Assembly: GCF_021117295.1 (NCBI RefSeq) | Contig: NZ_CP088247.1 | Span: 2,867,001-2,931,000, forward strand | Reading direction: 5' to 3' | Source: Methylorubrum sp. B1-46 | GTDB lineage: Bacteria > Pseudomonadota > Alphaproteobacteria > Rhizobiales > Beijerinckiaceae | Length of the DNA stretch: 64,000 bases | Part shown: positions 26,527-35,740 of the stretch, one piece after another | Position numbering within the stretch: the stretch's first letter is position 1 | Layout: each line of letters begins with the position of its first letter | The notes under the pieces: generated by a model | What the model was told of the DNA's origin: nothing | What the model saw: the letters and a program-made list of their open reading frames with translations, nothing else | The model's database searches: none | Program-made: the position numbers and the translations under genes

Positions 26527-27416
26527 CCCTGCGCTTCGCCTACAACACCAACGGGACCGCCAATCACCGCATCGAGGACGCGATCCGCCTCATCAAGGAT
26601 GCGGGCTACGACGGCGTGGCGCTGACGCTCGACATCCACCACCTCGATCCCTTCGCCGAGAACTGGGTGGTCGAGGCCGACCGCATCGCCAGCCTCCTGA
26701 ACCGGCTCGAACTCGGATCGGTGATCGAGACCGGCGCACGCTTCCTGCTCGATCCGACCGCGAAACACGAGCCGACGCTGGTGACCGCCGACGCAGCCGG
26801 ACGCGCCCGGCGCGTCGGCTTCCTCAAGCGCGCCATCGAGATCGGCAAGATCCTGAATTCCGAGGCTGTCTCGTTCTGGGCCGGCGTGCCGAAGCCGGGA
26901 GTCGATCACCAGGACGCACGCGGCTGGCTCGTCGAGGGCCTGCGCGAGGTGGCCGATTTCGCAGCCGGGAAGGGCGTCGTCGCCGCCCTCGAACCCGAGC
27001 CGGGTATGCTGATCGAGACCCTCGACGATTTTGCCGGCCTCGACGTGCCGGGCCTGTCGCTGGCCCTCGATACCGGCCACTGTCTGGTGACGCAGGAGCG
27101 TGACCCGGCCGCGGCCGTGCACGAATTCGCCCCCCGCCTCGGCACGGTGGCGATCGAGGACATGAAGCGGGGCGAGCACATCCATCTGCCCTTCGGCGAA
27201 GGCGACATGGATGTGCCGGCCGTGCTCGACGCCCTCGACGCGATCGCCTTCCCGAAACTCGTCTGCGTGGAGCTGTCGCGCGATTCGCACCGGGCCGACG
27301 TGATGGTGGGCCAAGCGCTCGCATATCTGCGCACCTGCCGCCGTCCAGGCCCCGGCCTGCCGACACCCGACACCGCGCCGCGCGAAACCGTGATTCCGGG
27401 GCCGTCCCATCCATGA
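26523..27416 (+). CDS. TIM-barrel sugar isomerase/epimerase family protein
   Basis: A 297-residue xylose-isomerase-like TIM barrel (AP endonuclease family 2). It begins MTLRFAYNTNGTANHRIEDA. Metal-ligand candidates are Glu in VAALEPEPGML, Asp/His in LALDTGHCL, His in HIHLPFGEGDMD and Glu in LVCVELSRDSHRA. The family includes IolE/IolH-type inositol catabolic enzymes and EboE. It joins the YcaO gene (ATGA) and the glycosyltransferase gene (ATGA), so it is strictly co-translated. The C-terminal 20 residues are Pro-rich. Substrate unknown; an inosose or sugar is a reasonable guess. Confidence 0.78.
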   Translation: MTLRFAYNTNGTANHRIEDAIRLIKDAGYDGVALTLDIHHLDPFAENWVVEADRIASLLNRLELGSVIETGARFLLDPTAKHEPTLVTADAAGRARRVGFLKRAIEIGKILNSEAVSFWAGVPKPGVDHQDARGWLVEGLREVADFAAGKGVVAALEPEPGMLIETLDDFAGLDVPGLSLALDTGHCLVTQERDPAAAVHEFAPRLGTVAIEDMKRGEHIHLPFGEGDMDVPAVLDALDAIAFPKLVCVELSRDSHRADVMVGQALAYLRTCRRPGPGLPTPDTAPRETVIPGPSHP

Positions 27417-28651
27417 GAATCTGCTTTGTCAGCCGCCGCTACTTCCCGGCGATCTCCGGCATGAGCGTCTATGCCCAGAACCTCCTGCGGGAGGTGGCGG
27501 GTGCCGGCCACGACGTGACGATGATCTCGCAGTATCGCGGCGATGAGTTCGGCACGCGGGTCTATGGCGGCGGCCCGCCGCCGCCGGTGCCGGGCGTCCA
27601 CGTCATCGGCCTCGAACAGAAAGGCGAGCAGGAGAACGGCGACTTCGAGCGCGACATCGACGAGATCGTCGAGACGATTTGCGCCGAGCACGCGAAGAAG
27701 CCGTTCGACGTGCTGCACGCGCAGTACGGCTACCCGACCGGCTGGGCGGTGCTTCTCGCCGGCAAGCGCCTCGGCCTGCCGACCGTGGTCTCGATCCAGG
27801 GCGGGGATGGCCACTGGATCGGCTCCTGCTGCGAGACCCACCGCCGGGCGATGGTCGAGGTGCTCGCCCATGCCAACGCCCTGCTGATCGGCGGGCCATC
27901 CTTCGTGAAAGAGGTCTGCGACCGGCTCGGCTCCGATCCGGCTCGCTTCACCATCGTCCCCGGCGCCGTCGATACTGCGCGCTTCACCCCCGGTGCGCGC
28001 TTCGGGGCCGAGCTTGAGGACGAGGAGCCAGTGCGGCTGCTCTATCATGGCCGCGTCGACCGCCGGAAAGGCGTGCTCGATTTCCTCGACGCTCTGGAGC
28101 GTCTGTGGGAGGCCGGCGTGCCGTTCGATGCGGCGATTTCCGGCATCGGACCGGATGTCGAGGCTGCCCGCGAGAAGGCCGACGCCATCGGCTTCACCTC
28201 GGCCCAGGTCCGCTTCACCGGCTACGCCGATTACGACACGGTGCCTGACCTCTACCGCGAAGCGGACGTGTTCGTCTCACCGACCTACGCGGAAGGGTTC
28301 TCCAACACGATCCTGGAGGCGATGGCCGCCGGGCACGCGGTGGTCTCGACCCACTCAGTCGGCGTTTCGGACTGCCTGCGCGACGGCGAGAACGGCCTTC
28401 TGGTCGAACCCGGCGATGTACGGGGGCTGACTCAGGCGCTGCGGCGGATGATCGAGGACGCGGAACTGCGTGAGCGCCTCGCCGAGAGCGGACTTGAAGA
28501 GTGCCGCCGGGTCTATTCGTGGACGGCGGTCGGCCGCCAGATCATGGAGGTCTATGAGCGGGTCACCCGCGAGCGACCGCACACCGACATTCCGGACACA
28601 TTGCCCGTCGATCCGGATTGCCGCTTCCGCAAGGAGCCGCACCTGCTGTGA
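27413..28651 (+). CDS. Glycosyltransferase family 4 (MshA/BshA-like)
   Basis: A 412-residue GT-B retaining glycosyltransferase. It opens with SRRYFPAISGMSVYAQNLLR; the C-terminal Rossmann half begins RLLYHGRVDRRKGVLDFLDA, and the nucleotide-sugar EX7E motif lies in EGFSNTILEAMAAGHAVVST. The family includes MshA (GlcNAc onto inositol 3-phosphate) and BshA. Ino1 upstream and a PIG-L deacetylase directly downstream make an MshA-like reaction the obvious guess, though donor and acceptor cannot be read from sequence. It starts at ATG 27413, and its stop overlaps the next GTG. Confidence 0.85.
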   Translation: MRICFVSRRYFPAISGMSVYAQNLLREVAGAGHDVTMISQYRGDEFGTRVYGGGPPPPVPGVHVIGLEQKGEQENGDFERDIDEIVETICAEHAKKPFDVLHAQYGYPTGWAVLLAGKRLGLPTVVSIQGGDGHWIGSCCETHRRAMVEVLAHANALLIGGPSFVKEVCDRLGSDPARFTIVPGAVDTARFTPGARFGAELEDEEPVRLLYHGRVDRRKGVLDFLDALERLWEAGVPFDAAISGIGPDVEAAREKADAIGFTSAQVRFTGYADYDTVPDLYREADVFVSPTYAEGFSNTILEAMAAGHAVVSTHSVGVSDCLRDGENGLLVEPGDVRGLTQALRRMIEDAELRERLAESGLEECRRVYSWTAVGRQIMEVYERVTRERPHTDIPDTLPVDPDCRFRKEPHLL

Positions 28652-29406
28652 CGCGCACCGCACTCGCCATCTCGCCGCATCTCGACGACGCAGTCTTCTC
28701 GGCCGGCGGCACGCTGGCGCGGCTCGCCGCGCGGGGATGGCAGGTCGTGATGGCGACGGTCTTCACCGCCTCGGTGGCGAACCCGCGCGGCTTCGCGCTG
28801 GCCTGCCAGCTCGACAAGGGGCTCGCGCCGGAGGTCGATTACATGGCCCTGCGCCGCGGCGAGGATCGCGATGCGGCCGGGGCGCTTGGCATCGAACCGG
28901 TCCACCTGCCGTTCCGCGAGGCGCCGCATCGCGGCTACGGCTCGGCACCCGAACTCTTCGCCGAGCTTCGCCCCGACGACCGGATCGGCGCCAATCTCGC
29001 CGACGCCTTCGAGCGCCTCGTGGCCGATACGGGCCCCGACCTGATCCTGGCGCCGCAGGCGGTCGGCGGCCATGTCGATCACGTGCAGGTGGTGCGCGCC
29101 TTTCGCGGCGCGCAGCCGCCGCTGCCGGTGCTGTGGTGGCGCGACTTCCCCTACACCGTCCGCAGCGCCGCGCCGAAGGAGCCGCTGCGGGCGATCTTCG
29201 CGCCGTTCCCCGAGCAGGTGGTACGGCTCGATGGGCAAGCCGAGCGGTGCAAGGCGGAGGCCTGCGCGGCCTACGCCTCGCAGATCGGCTTCCAGTTCGG
29301 CGGATTGGAGGGACTGAAGGCGCGTCTGGCGGCGGAAGACGGCGTCGAGCGCTTCCGTCTTCAGGGCCGGCTCCCGCCCGACCTGCGCGATGCCGGCTTC
29401 GCCTGA
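28648..29406 (+). CDS. PIG-L family deacetylase (MshB/LmbE-like)
   Basis: A 252-residue PIG-L/LmbE fold zinc deacetylase. The metal site is AISPHLDDAVFSAGGTLAR (PHxDD) plus GGHVDHVQVVRAF (HxxH). The family includes MshB (GlcNAc-inositol deacetylase) and BshB. The GTG start at 28648 overlaps the glycosyltransferase stop (GTGA), with AAGGAG 11 bases upstream. The Ino1, GT4 and PIG-L order matches early mycothiol synthesis logic. The gene overlaps the UDG-fold gene by 17 bases. Confidence 0.85.
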   Translation: MTRTALAISPHLDDAVFSAGGTLARLAARGWQVVMATVFTASVANPRGFALACQLDKGLAPEVDYMALRRGEDRDAAGALGIEPVHLPFREAPHRGYGSAPELFAELRPDDRIGANLADAFERLVADTGPDLILAPQAVGGHVDHVQVVRAFRGAQPPLPVLWWRDFPYTVRSAAPKEPLRAIFAPFPEQVVRLDGQAERCKAEACAAYASQIGFQFGGLEGLKARLAAEDGVERFRLQGRLPPDLRDAGFA

Positions 29407-30016
29407 CGCACCCAAGAGCCTGCGCGATCCCGCCGTCCTCGATGCGCGCCGTGCGCTGGCGGACGCCCCGCATGTGCGGCCGCTGCGCGCTTTCGCCCGG
29501 ACGATCGCCGCGGAGCGCGGCGCCGAAGTGCCCGATCCCGATCCCCTCGATGGCGGTGTGGAGGCGCGCCTGCTGCTTCTCTTGGAGACGCCCGGTCCCT
29601 CGATCGGCCGCACAGGCTTCGTCTCCCGCGACAACGCCACCGGCACCGCCGCCAACCTGTTCCGCTTCCTCGCCGAGGCCGGCATCGCGCGGCGGGACAC
29701 GTTGATCTGGAACGCGGTGCCTTGGGTGATCCACGAGCCGGGCGCCCTCAATCGTGCCCCGCGCCGCTCGGAAGCCGCCGCCGCCGCGCCCTACTTCGCG
29801 CCGCTACTCGCGCTTCTACCGCGGCTCGTTGTGGTCGTCCCGGCGGGGCGCTTCGCGCAAGAGGCGGCGGCCCCGCTGGCAGCCCTCCGGCCCGATCTGC
29901 CGGTGGTACCGATCCCGCATCCGAGCCCGACCTATGTCTGCACCTCGCCGTCGGTCCGCGAACGCATCCTTGCAGGTCTGACGCAGGCGGCGCGCCATCT
30001 CGCCGGTGCGCCCTGA
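29390..30016 (+). CDS. Uracil-DNA glycosylase superfamily protein
   Basis: A 208-residue protein with a UDG-like core. LLLLETPGPSIGRTGFVSRD is the first motif (GEAPG-like, here ETPG). LIWNAVPWVI is next, and VVPIPHPSPTY corresponds to the HPSP motif of families 4/5. These families remove uracil from DNA, but the catalytic residues differ among members, so repair activity is not certain. It overlaps the PIG-L stop, so it is part of the operon, which is an odd place for DNA repair. A small-molecule role is possible. Confidence 0.7.
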   Translation: MPASPDAPKSLRDPAVLDARRALADAPHVRPLRAFARTIAAERGAEVPDPDPLDGGVEARLLLLLETPGPSIGRTGFVSRDNATGTAANLFRFLAEAGIARRDTLIWNAVPWVIHEPGALNRAPRRSEAAAAAPYFAPLLALLPRLVVVVPAGRFAQEAAAPLAALRPDLPVVPIPHPSPTYVCTSPSVRERILAGLTQAARHLAGAP

Positions 30017-30202
30017 CGGCCAAGATCGCGTGATTTCAGCCGCATTCCCGGTGCAGGGCAGTCCTGTGGCGACTGTCCTTCGCTGGCCTTTGGCGATCGA
30101 AGCACCTAAATGCGCGGGGGCGGTTCGGGACCGATGCCGCCCGGGACGACCCGCGCCCCATGCATCCTGCGGTCGACCAGCGGAGGCGGACGCCGTTCTC
30201 AC

Positions 30203-31258
30203 ATGAAAGCTGCCGGGAAGCACAGGACGGTCGTGGAGGCCGAGCCGGCCGATGCGGGCCGCGAGGCTGACGCCGGGTCGAAGCCGGCATCGCGGCGCGG
30301 GCGCTTTGCCTGGATCGGGACGGCCGCGAGCCTCGTTCTCATCCTCGTCTCACTCGGCGTCCTGTGGAAGCTCTCGGGCGAGATCAGTTGGGCCGAATTG
30401 CAGACGGCCTTCACCGCCGTCGCGGCCGGCCGGCTCGGCGAGGCCTTCTTTTTCGTAGCGGTCAGCTACCTGTTCCTGACTTGCTACGACGCGCTCGCCC
30501 TGCGCCAGCTCCGGCTCAAGATGCCCTACCGCATCACGGCACTCGCCTCCTTCACGAGCTACGCCGTGAGCTTCACCCTCGGCTTCCCGCTCATCACTGC
30601 GGCGACGATCCGCTACTGGATCTACTCGAAGCGCGGCCTGTCCGCAGCCAAGATCGCCGCTCTGACGGTGATCGCCGGCTTCACCTTCTGGCTCGGGATG
30701 GGCGTGGTGCTGGGCTTCAGCCTCATTATCGAGGCGGGCCAGCTTGCGAGTCTCACCTTCCAGAGTATCGGCGTCAACACCACCGCGCGCCTCAACCAGA
30801 TCCTCGGCTTTGGCACGCTCGGCCTCGTGCTCGGTTATCTCGCCTGGGTCTCGGTGAAGCGGCGCTACATCAAGGTTCGCCACTGGCAGCTCGAACTGCC
30901 CGGCGCCACGGTTTCGTTCAGCCAGATGGTGGTCGGCATCGGCGACGTCTGCGCCGCGGCGGCGGTGCTCTACATGCTGATGCCCGAGGGCATGAACCTC
31001 GCCTTCACCACCTTCCTGGCGATCTACGTGCTCGCCGCCATGCTTGGCATCGCCTCGAATGCGCCGGGCGGCATCGGTGTGTTCGAGGCCACCATTCTGC
31101 TCGCCCTGTCCTACCTGCCGCGCGAGTCGGTGCTGGGATCGCTGCTGCTGTTCCGGGTCTGCTACTACGTCGTCCCCTTCGTCCTGGCCCTCGTGATGCT
31201 CGGCGTCTACGAGGGCTTTCAGCGGCTGCGGCGGCATCAGGCGGCGAACGATCCTTGA
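30203..31258 (+). CDS. UPF0104 / LPG-synthase-like membrane protein
   Basis: A 351-residue integral membrane protein with about eight hydrophobic segments (for example TAASLVLILVSLGVLWKL and AAVLYMLMPEGMNLAFTTFL). It contains the GIGVFEATILLALSY block typical of the flippase-like UPF0104 family (the N-terminal part of MprF/AglD). It lacks the cytosolic aminoacyl-transferase domain of MprF. It probably moves a lipid-linked compound, possibly the cluster product, since it lies about 190 bases after the UDG gene. That link is inference. It precedes phoR by 23 bases. Confidence 0.78.
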   Translation: MKAAGKHRTVVEAEPADAGREADAGSKPASRRGRFAWIGTAASLVLILVSLGVLWKLSGEISWAELQTAFTAVAAGRLGEAFFFVAVSYLFLTCYDALALRQLRLKMPYRITALASFTSYAVSFTLGFPLITAATIRYWIYSKRGLSAAKIAALTVIAGFTFWLGMGVVLGFSLIIEAGQLASLTFQSIGVNTTARLNQILGFGTLGLVLGYLAWVSVKRRYIKVRHWQLELPGATVSFSQMVVGIGDVCAAAAVLYMLMPEGMNLAFTTFLAIYVLAAMLGIASNAPGGIGVFEATILLALSYLPRESVLGSLLLFRVCYYVVPFVLALVMLGVYEGFQRLRRHQAANDP

Positions 31259-31281
31259 CCCGTCCGACGGCCTGAGGCGCC

Positions 31282-32574
31282 ATGCCCGCGAAATCGGCCC
31301 GCCCGATGTGGCTCGGCGTGACGATCGCCGTGGCGGTCATCGTTGTCGCGGAGGCGGTCGGCGGCACCGTCGATGTCGCCCTGATGATCTCAGCAAGCCT
31401 GGCGCTTCTCATCGGTGCGTTGCTCGGACGCGGGGGGCAGGTCGCGCTCTTGCCCCCGGCCGAGTCCACGACTCCGCAGCGCCACGCCATCGCCGAGGCC
31501 CTACTCGCCAACATCCCCGACCCCGTCATCCTGGTCGATCGCCGCGTGGTGGTGATCGAGGCCAACCCCGCCGCGCGTCGGCTCCTGCCGGGGCTGAAGC
31601 TGCGCCACCCGCTCTCCTTCTCCCTGCGGGCACCCGACGTGCTCGACGGCATCGATGAGGTTCTGCGCACCGGCACACCGGTGAGGACCGAGTACGCCAC
31701 GCGCGTACCGACCGAGCGTGCCTTCGAGGTGCAGATCGGCGCCCTGCCGCTACCCGACATGCCGGGCGGCGGCGAGCCCAACATCGTGCTGTTCCTGCGC
31801 GATCTCACCGAGGCGCGCCGCCTGGAGGCGATGCGGGTCGATTTCGTCGCCAATGCCAGCCACGAACTGCGCACGCCGCTCGCGGCCCTCCTCGGCTTCA
31901 TCGAAACGCTTCAGGGTCCGGCCAGAGACGATTCCCGCGCCCGCGAACAGTTCCTCGGCATCATGCGCACCCAGGCCCAGCGCATGACCGGCCTCATCGA
32001 CGATCTGCTCTCGCTCTCCCGCATCGAGTTGCACGAGCACGTCGTGCCGACCCGCATCGTCGATCTCGGCCGCATCGCCCGGCAGATGGTGGATATGCAG
32101 GCGCCGCTCGCCGGGGAGCGCGGCGTCGTGCTGAGCGTCGAGCGGCCGGAGGGGCCGCTTCCGGTTCTCGGAGATCGCGACGAGCTGCTGCGCGTCGTCG
32201 AGAACCTCGTCGAGAACGCGGTGAAGTATGGCGGCAGCGGCGGCGTGGTCGTCGTCTCTCTCCATCGTGTCGAGGATCCCAACGGACGCGGGGCGCGGAT
32301 CGAGCTGCGGGTGCGCGACGAGGGGCCGGGTATCCCGGCCGAGCACATCCCGCGGCTCACCGAGCGGTTCTACCGGGTCGATACGGCATCGAGCCGCCAG
32401 CAAGGCGGCACCGGCCTTGGGCTCGCCATCGTCAAGCACACGCTCAACCGCCATCGCGGCAAGCTCGTCATCGAGAGCGAGCCGGGCCGAGGTACCACCG
32501 TGCACGTGAGCCTGCCGGAGCATCGGCCTGAAGCGGCAGAAGCGGCGTTGCCGGAGCCTCCGGCGGGGCCGTAA
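31282..32574 (+). CDS. phoR: PhoR-like sensor histidine kinase
   Basis: A 430-residue membrane kinase. Two N-terminal membrane segments (residues 10-50) precede a PAS domain (LLANIPDPVILVDRRVVVIE, near 75-180). The HisKA phospho-acceptor is VDFVANASHELRTPLAALLG, and the HATPase domain ends with GTGLGLAIVKHTLNRHRG after the LVENAVKYGGSGG N-box. Architecture and length fit PhoR. No response regulator or pst genes are adjacent, so the symbol is provisional. It is probably co-transcribed with the UPF0104 gene. Its stop precedes the copA operator by about 155 bases. Confidence 0.75.
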   Translation: MPAKSARPMWLGVTIAVAVIVVAEAVGGTVDVALMISASLALLIGALLGRGGQVALLPPAESTTPQRHAIAEALLANIPDPVILVDRRVVVIEANPAARRLLPGLKLRHPLSFSLRAPDVLDGIDEVLRTGTPVRTEYATRVPTERAFEVQIGALPLPDMPGGGEPNIVLFLRDLTEARRLEAMRVDFVANASHELRTPLAALLGFIETLQGPARDDSRAREQFLGIMRTQAQRMTGLIDDLLSLSRIELHEHVVPTRIVDLGRIARQMVDMQAPLAGERGVVLSVERPEGPLPVLGDRDELLRVVENLVENAVKYGGSGGVVVVSLHRVEDPNGRGARIELRVRDEGPGIPAEHIPRLTERFYRVDTASSRQQGGTGLGLAIVKHTLNRHRGKLVIESEPGRGTTVHVSLPEHRPEAAEAALPEPPAGP

Positions 32575-32730
32575 CGCCGTCTTTCCCCAATGGATGTGGG
32601 AACAGTGTTCTCCCGTTTTGGTTGCAGGATGAGATCTCACCGGCACGGCGCGAGCGCCGCCTTTGAACGGTCCATCGTTCGAGATGCGGTGCTGCATCGC
32701 CGAAAGCGGCGGCCTGACGCGACCGGCCCC

Positions 32731-32761
32731 TTGACCTTCCCACGATGGGAAGGACCATCTG
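32731..32761 (+). promoter_or_regulatory. CueR-type copper-responsive operator/promoter of copA
   Basis: TTGACC (-35, 32731-32736), a 19-base spacer and a weak -10 (CATCTG, 32756-32761). Inside the spacer is a perfect inverted repeat CCTTCCC-acgat-GGGAAGG (32735-32753). The 19-base spacing and this dyad are the signature of MerR/CueR promoters and match the E. coli copA operator (TTGACCTTCCCC...GGAAGG). cueR lies downstream of copA in the same operon. Confidence 0.85.
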
Positions 32762-32768
32762 AGGCGGC

Positions 32769-35264
32769 ATGGAATCTCATCTCGCCCCCCCTGCCATGCC
32801 GCCTGCGCCCGCAGGCGCCAAGGCCTCAGCCCGCATCACCCTGCCCGTGGAGGGCATGAGCTGCGCCTCCTGCGTCGGCCGTGTCGAACGGGCTCTCGCC
32901 GCCCTTCCCGGGGTGGCGGATGTCTCCGTCAACCTCGCCACGGGACGCGCCAGCCTCGAATTGCCGGAGGGCACGCCGCCTTCCCGCGCCGTCGAGGCGA
33001 TCCGCGAGGCCGGTTACGATGTGCCCGAGACGGTCACGGCCGTCGCCGTCGAGGGGATGAACTGCGCCTCCTGCGTCGGGCGCGTCGAGCGCGCGCTTCT
33101 GGCGATGCCCGGCGCGACGTCGGCGAGCGTCAATCTCGCCACCGGCCGGGCCGAGCTGCGCCACGCCGTCGGTGCGGTCATCCTGGGTGATGTCGAGACG
33201 GCCGTGCGGCAGGCCGGCTACGAGCCGCGCCGGCTCGATGCGCCGCAAGCGGCCTCTCCCGAGGAAAGACAGGAGCGGGAGGCGGCCGCGCTCCGCCGCG
33301 ACCTGATCCTCGCGGCGGTGCTGTCGAGTCCCATCGTCGTCCTCGACATGGGCGGCCACGTCCTGCCGGGCTTCCACCACGCAGCGACGAGCATGCTCGG
33401 CGCCGGCTATGCGTGGTTGCAGGCTGTGCTCGCGACCCTGGTGCTGGCCGGGCCCGGCCGCCGCTTCTTCCGGATCGGCGTGCCGAACCTGCTGCGCGGC
33501 CATCCCGACATGAACGCCCTCGTCGCCCTGGGGTCCGGGGCGGCCTATCTGTTTTCGCTGGTCTCGACTGCGGCCCCGTCCTGGCTGCCGGAAGGGTCGG
33601 CGCATCTTTACTTCGAGGCGAGCGTCCTCATCATCACGCTGATCCTGCTCGGGCGTACCCTTGAGGCCCGCGCCAAGGGGCGAGCCGGCGCAGCGATCGC
33701 CCGGCTGATCGATCTTTCGCCCAAGACCGCGCGGCGGGTAGAGGGCGCGAACGAGCGCGAAGTGCCGGCCTCCGACCTTCGGGTCGGTGATCGGGTGCGG
33801 GTGCGACCCGGGGAGCGCGTGCCGGCGGACGGCACCGTCGCGTCCGGTGCCTCCTTCGTCGATGAGAGCATGATCACCGGCGAACCGGTTCCCGTGAAGA
33901 AGGAGGAGGGCGCCCGCGTGGTCGGCGGCACCCTCAACACCACCGGCAGCTTCGACCTCACCGTGGACCGCACCGGAGCCGACACCGCGTTGGCGCGGAT
34001 CGTGCGGATGGTCGAGGAGGCGCAAGGCGGCAAGCTGCCGATCCAGGCGCTGGTGGACCGGGTGACCCTGTGGTTCGTGCCCGCCGTCATCGCCATCGCC
34101 GTTCTGACCTTCCTCGCTTGGCTCGCTTTCGGGCCCGCGCCGGCGTTCGGCCATGCGCTGGTCGCGGCGATCTCCGTGCTCATCATCGCCTGCCCCTGCG
34201 CCATGGGTCTGGCGACGCCGGTCTCAATCATGGTCGGTACCGGCCGGGCCGCGGAGCGCGGCGTGCTGTTCCGCCAGGGCGCCGCACTCCAGGCCCTGCG
34301 GGATGCCCGCGTCATCGCCCTCGACAAGACCGGTACGCTCACCGAGGGCCGCCCCCGCCTGACCGATCTCGTCACTGCGTCCGGCTTCGCTCGCGAAAGC
34401 GTGCTGGCCCTGGCAGGCGCCGTCGAGGCGCGCTCGGAGCATCCGGTCGCCCGCGCCATCGCCGACGCGGCCCGGGAAGCCACGGCCCTGCCCGAGGCCG
34501 AAGCCTTCACGGCGGTGCCGGGCCACGGGGTCTCGGCGCGGGTCGAGGGGCGGAGCGTCGCCCTCGGCAACCGCCGCTACATGAAGCGGCTCGGAATCGC
34601 GACCGATGAACTCGATGGTGAGGCTGCCCGGCTCGCGGGTGAGGGCAAGAGCCCAATCTTCGCCAGCATCGACGGCCGGCTCGCTGCGCTCGTCGCCGTG
34701 GCCGATCCGATCAAGCCGGAAGCGCGGACGGTCATCGAGGCCCTGCGCGCCCGCGGCCTGACGGTGGCGATGCTGACGGGCGATGCCCGCGCCACCGCCG
34801 AAGCAGTCGCACGCGCGCTCGATATCGACGCGGTCGAGGCCGAGGTGCTGCCCGAGGGCAAGGTGGCGGCCCTGCGCCGCCTGCGCGAGGCCCATGGACC
34901 GGTCGCCTTCGTCGGCGACGGCATCAACGACGCGCCTGCCCTGGCCGAGGCCGATATCGGTATCGCCATCGGCACGGGCACCGACATTGCGGTCGAGAGC
35001 GCCGACGTGGTTCTGATGTCGGGTGCGCTCGGCGGGCTGGTCGAGGCGGTGGTCCTGTCGCGGGCGACACTGGCCAACATCCGCCAGAACCTGTTCTGGG
35101 CGTTCGCCTACAACGCGGCTCTGATCCCGATCGCCGCCGGTGGGCTCGCCGCCTTCGGCGGGCCGCAGCTCTCGCCGGTGCTCGCGGCTGGGGCCATGGC
35201 GTTGTCCAGCGTCTTCGTCGTCGGCAATGCGCTGCGTCTGCGCCGGGCGGGAGCGGCTGCATGA
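32769..35264 (+). CDS. copA: Copper-exporting P1B-type ATPase
   Basis: CopA pumps Cu(I) from cytosol to periplasm. The protein has 831 residues. Two N-terminal heavy-metal domains hold GMSCASC (Cys32, Cys35) and GMNCASC (Cys99, Cys102). Eight membrane segments follow, with the ion-path CPC at Cys475-Cys477 ([13 protein letters not shown]). The phosphorylated Asp is D519 in DKTGTLTEG, and the hinge is [20 protein letters not shown]. The predicted transcription start lies within a base of the ATG, so a leaderless or very short 5' end is possible. Its stop overlaps the cueR ATG. Confidence 0.96.
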   Translation: MESHLAPPAMPPAPAGAKASARITLPVEGMSCASCVGRVERALAALPGVADVSVNLATGRASLELPEGTPPSRAVEAIREAGYDVPETVTAVAVEGMNCASCVGRVERALLAMPGATSASVNLATGRAELRHAVGAVILGDVETAVRQAGYEPRRLDAPQAASPEERQEREAAALRRDLILAAVLSSPIVVLDMGGHVLPGFHHAATSMLGAGYAWLQAVLATLVLAGPGRRFFRIGVPNLLRGHPDMNALVALGSGAAYLFSLVSTAAPSWLPEGSAHLYFEASVLIITLILLGRTLEARAKGRAGAAIARLIDLSPKTARRVEGANEREVPASDLRVGDRVRVRPGERVPADGTVASGASFVDESMITGEPVPVKKEEGARVVGGTLNTTGSFDLTVDRTGADTALARIVRMVEEAQGGKLPIQALVDRVTLWFVPAVIAIAVLTFLAWLAFGPAPAFGHALVAAISVLIIACPCAMGLATPVSIMVGTGRAAERGVLFRQGAALQALRDARVIALDKTGTLTEGRPRLTDLVTASGFARESVLALAGAVEARSEHPVARAIADAAREATALPEAEAFTAVPGHGVSARVEGRSVALGNRRYMKRLGIATDELDGEAARLAGEGKSPIFASIDGRLAALVAVADPIKPEARTVIEALRARGLTVAMLTGDARATAEAVARALDIDAVEAEVLPEGKVAALRRLREAHGPVAFVGDGINDAPALAEADIGIAIGTGTDIAVESADVVLMSGALGGLVEAVVLSRATLANIRQNLFWAFAYNAALIPIAAGGLAAFGGPQLSPVLAAGAMALSSVFVVGNALRLRRAGAAA

Positions 35265-35677
35265 GCGAACGATCCGTCACCATCGGCGAGGCAGCCCGTG
35301 CCACGGGCGTCTCGGCCAAGATGATCCGCTACTACGAGGAGACGGGCCTGCTCGGCCCCGCGGGCCGGACCGCGTCCGGCTACCGCGTCTACAGTGAGGG
35401 CGACCTGCACGCCCTCCGCTTCGTCCGCCGCGCCCGCGATCTCGGCTTCTCGATGCGGGAGATCGCCGATCTTCTCGCGCTCTGGCAGGATCGCTCCCGC
35501 GCCAGCGCGGCGGTCAAGGCGGTGGCGCTCGACCATGTCGCCGACCTGCGGCGCCGCATCGCCGAATTGGAGGCCATGGCCCGCACCCTCGAACACCTGG
35601 CCGAGCGCTGCTGCGGCGACGACCGGCCAGACTGCCCGATCCTCGACGATCTGGCGGGAGGGGAGGTGGCGCGCTGA
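35261..35677 (+). CDS. cueR: CueR, copper-responsive MerR-family activator
   Basis: A 138-residue MerR-type regulator. The winged-helix start is [20 protein letters not shown], followed by a dimerising coiled coil. The C-terminal metal loop, [16 protein letters not shown], has the Cys pair expected of Cu(I)-sensing CueR (CCxGDxRPxCPIL). It overlaps copA by four bases (ATGA), so exporter and sensor are made together. The operator upstream of copA is the likely target, giving positive feedback under copper stress. Confidence 0.93.
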   Translation: MSERSVTIGEAARATGVSAKMIRYYEETGLLGPAGRTASGYRVYSEGDLHALRFVRRARDLGFSMREIADLLALWQDRSRASAAVKAVALDHVADLRRRIAELEAMARTLEHLAERCCGDDRPDCPILDDLAGGEVAR

Positions 35678-35740
35678 GGCTTGGCCGTTGACCCGCGGTT
35701 GGCCTTCTGCTTGCTGGGACCCTCCGGAAAGGTTGGATCC

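Noticed and set aside
20356..30016. Complete mycothiol or bacillithiol pathway
   Set aside because: MshC, MshD, BshC and a thiol-transfer gene are absent, so the cluster is only partly similar in logic.
20356..30016. Ebo cluster
   Set aside because: The TIM-barrel protein recalls EboE, but the UbiA prenyltransferase and dehydroquinate-synthase-like genes of ebo clusters are missing.
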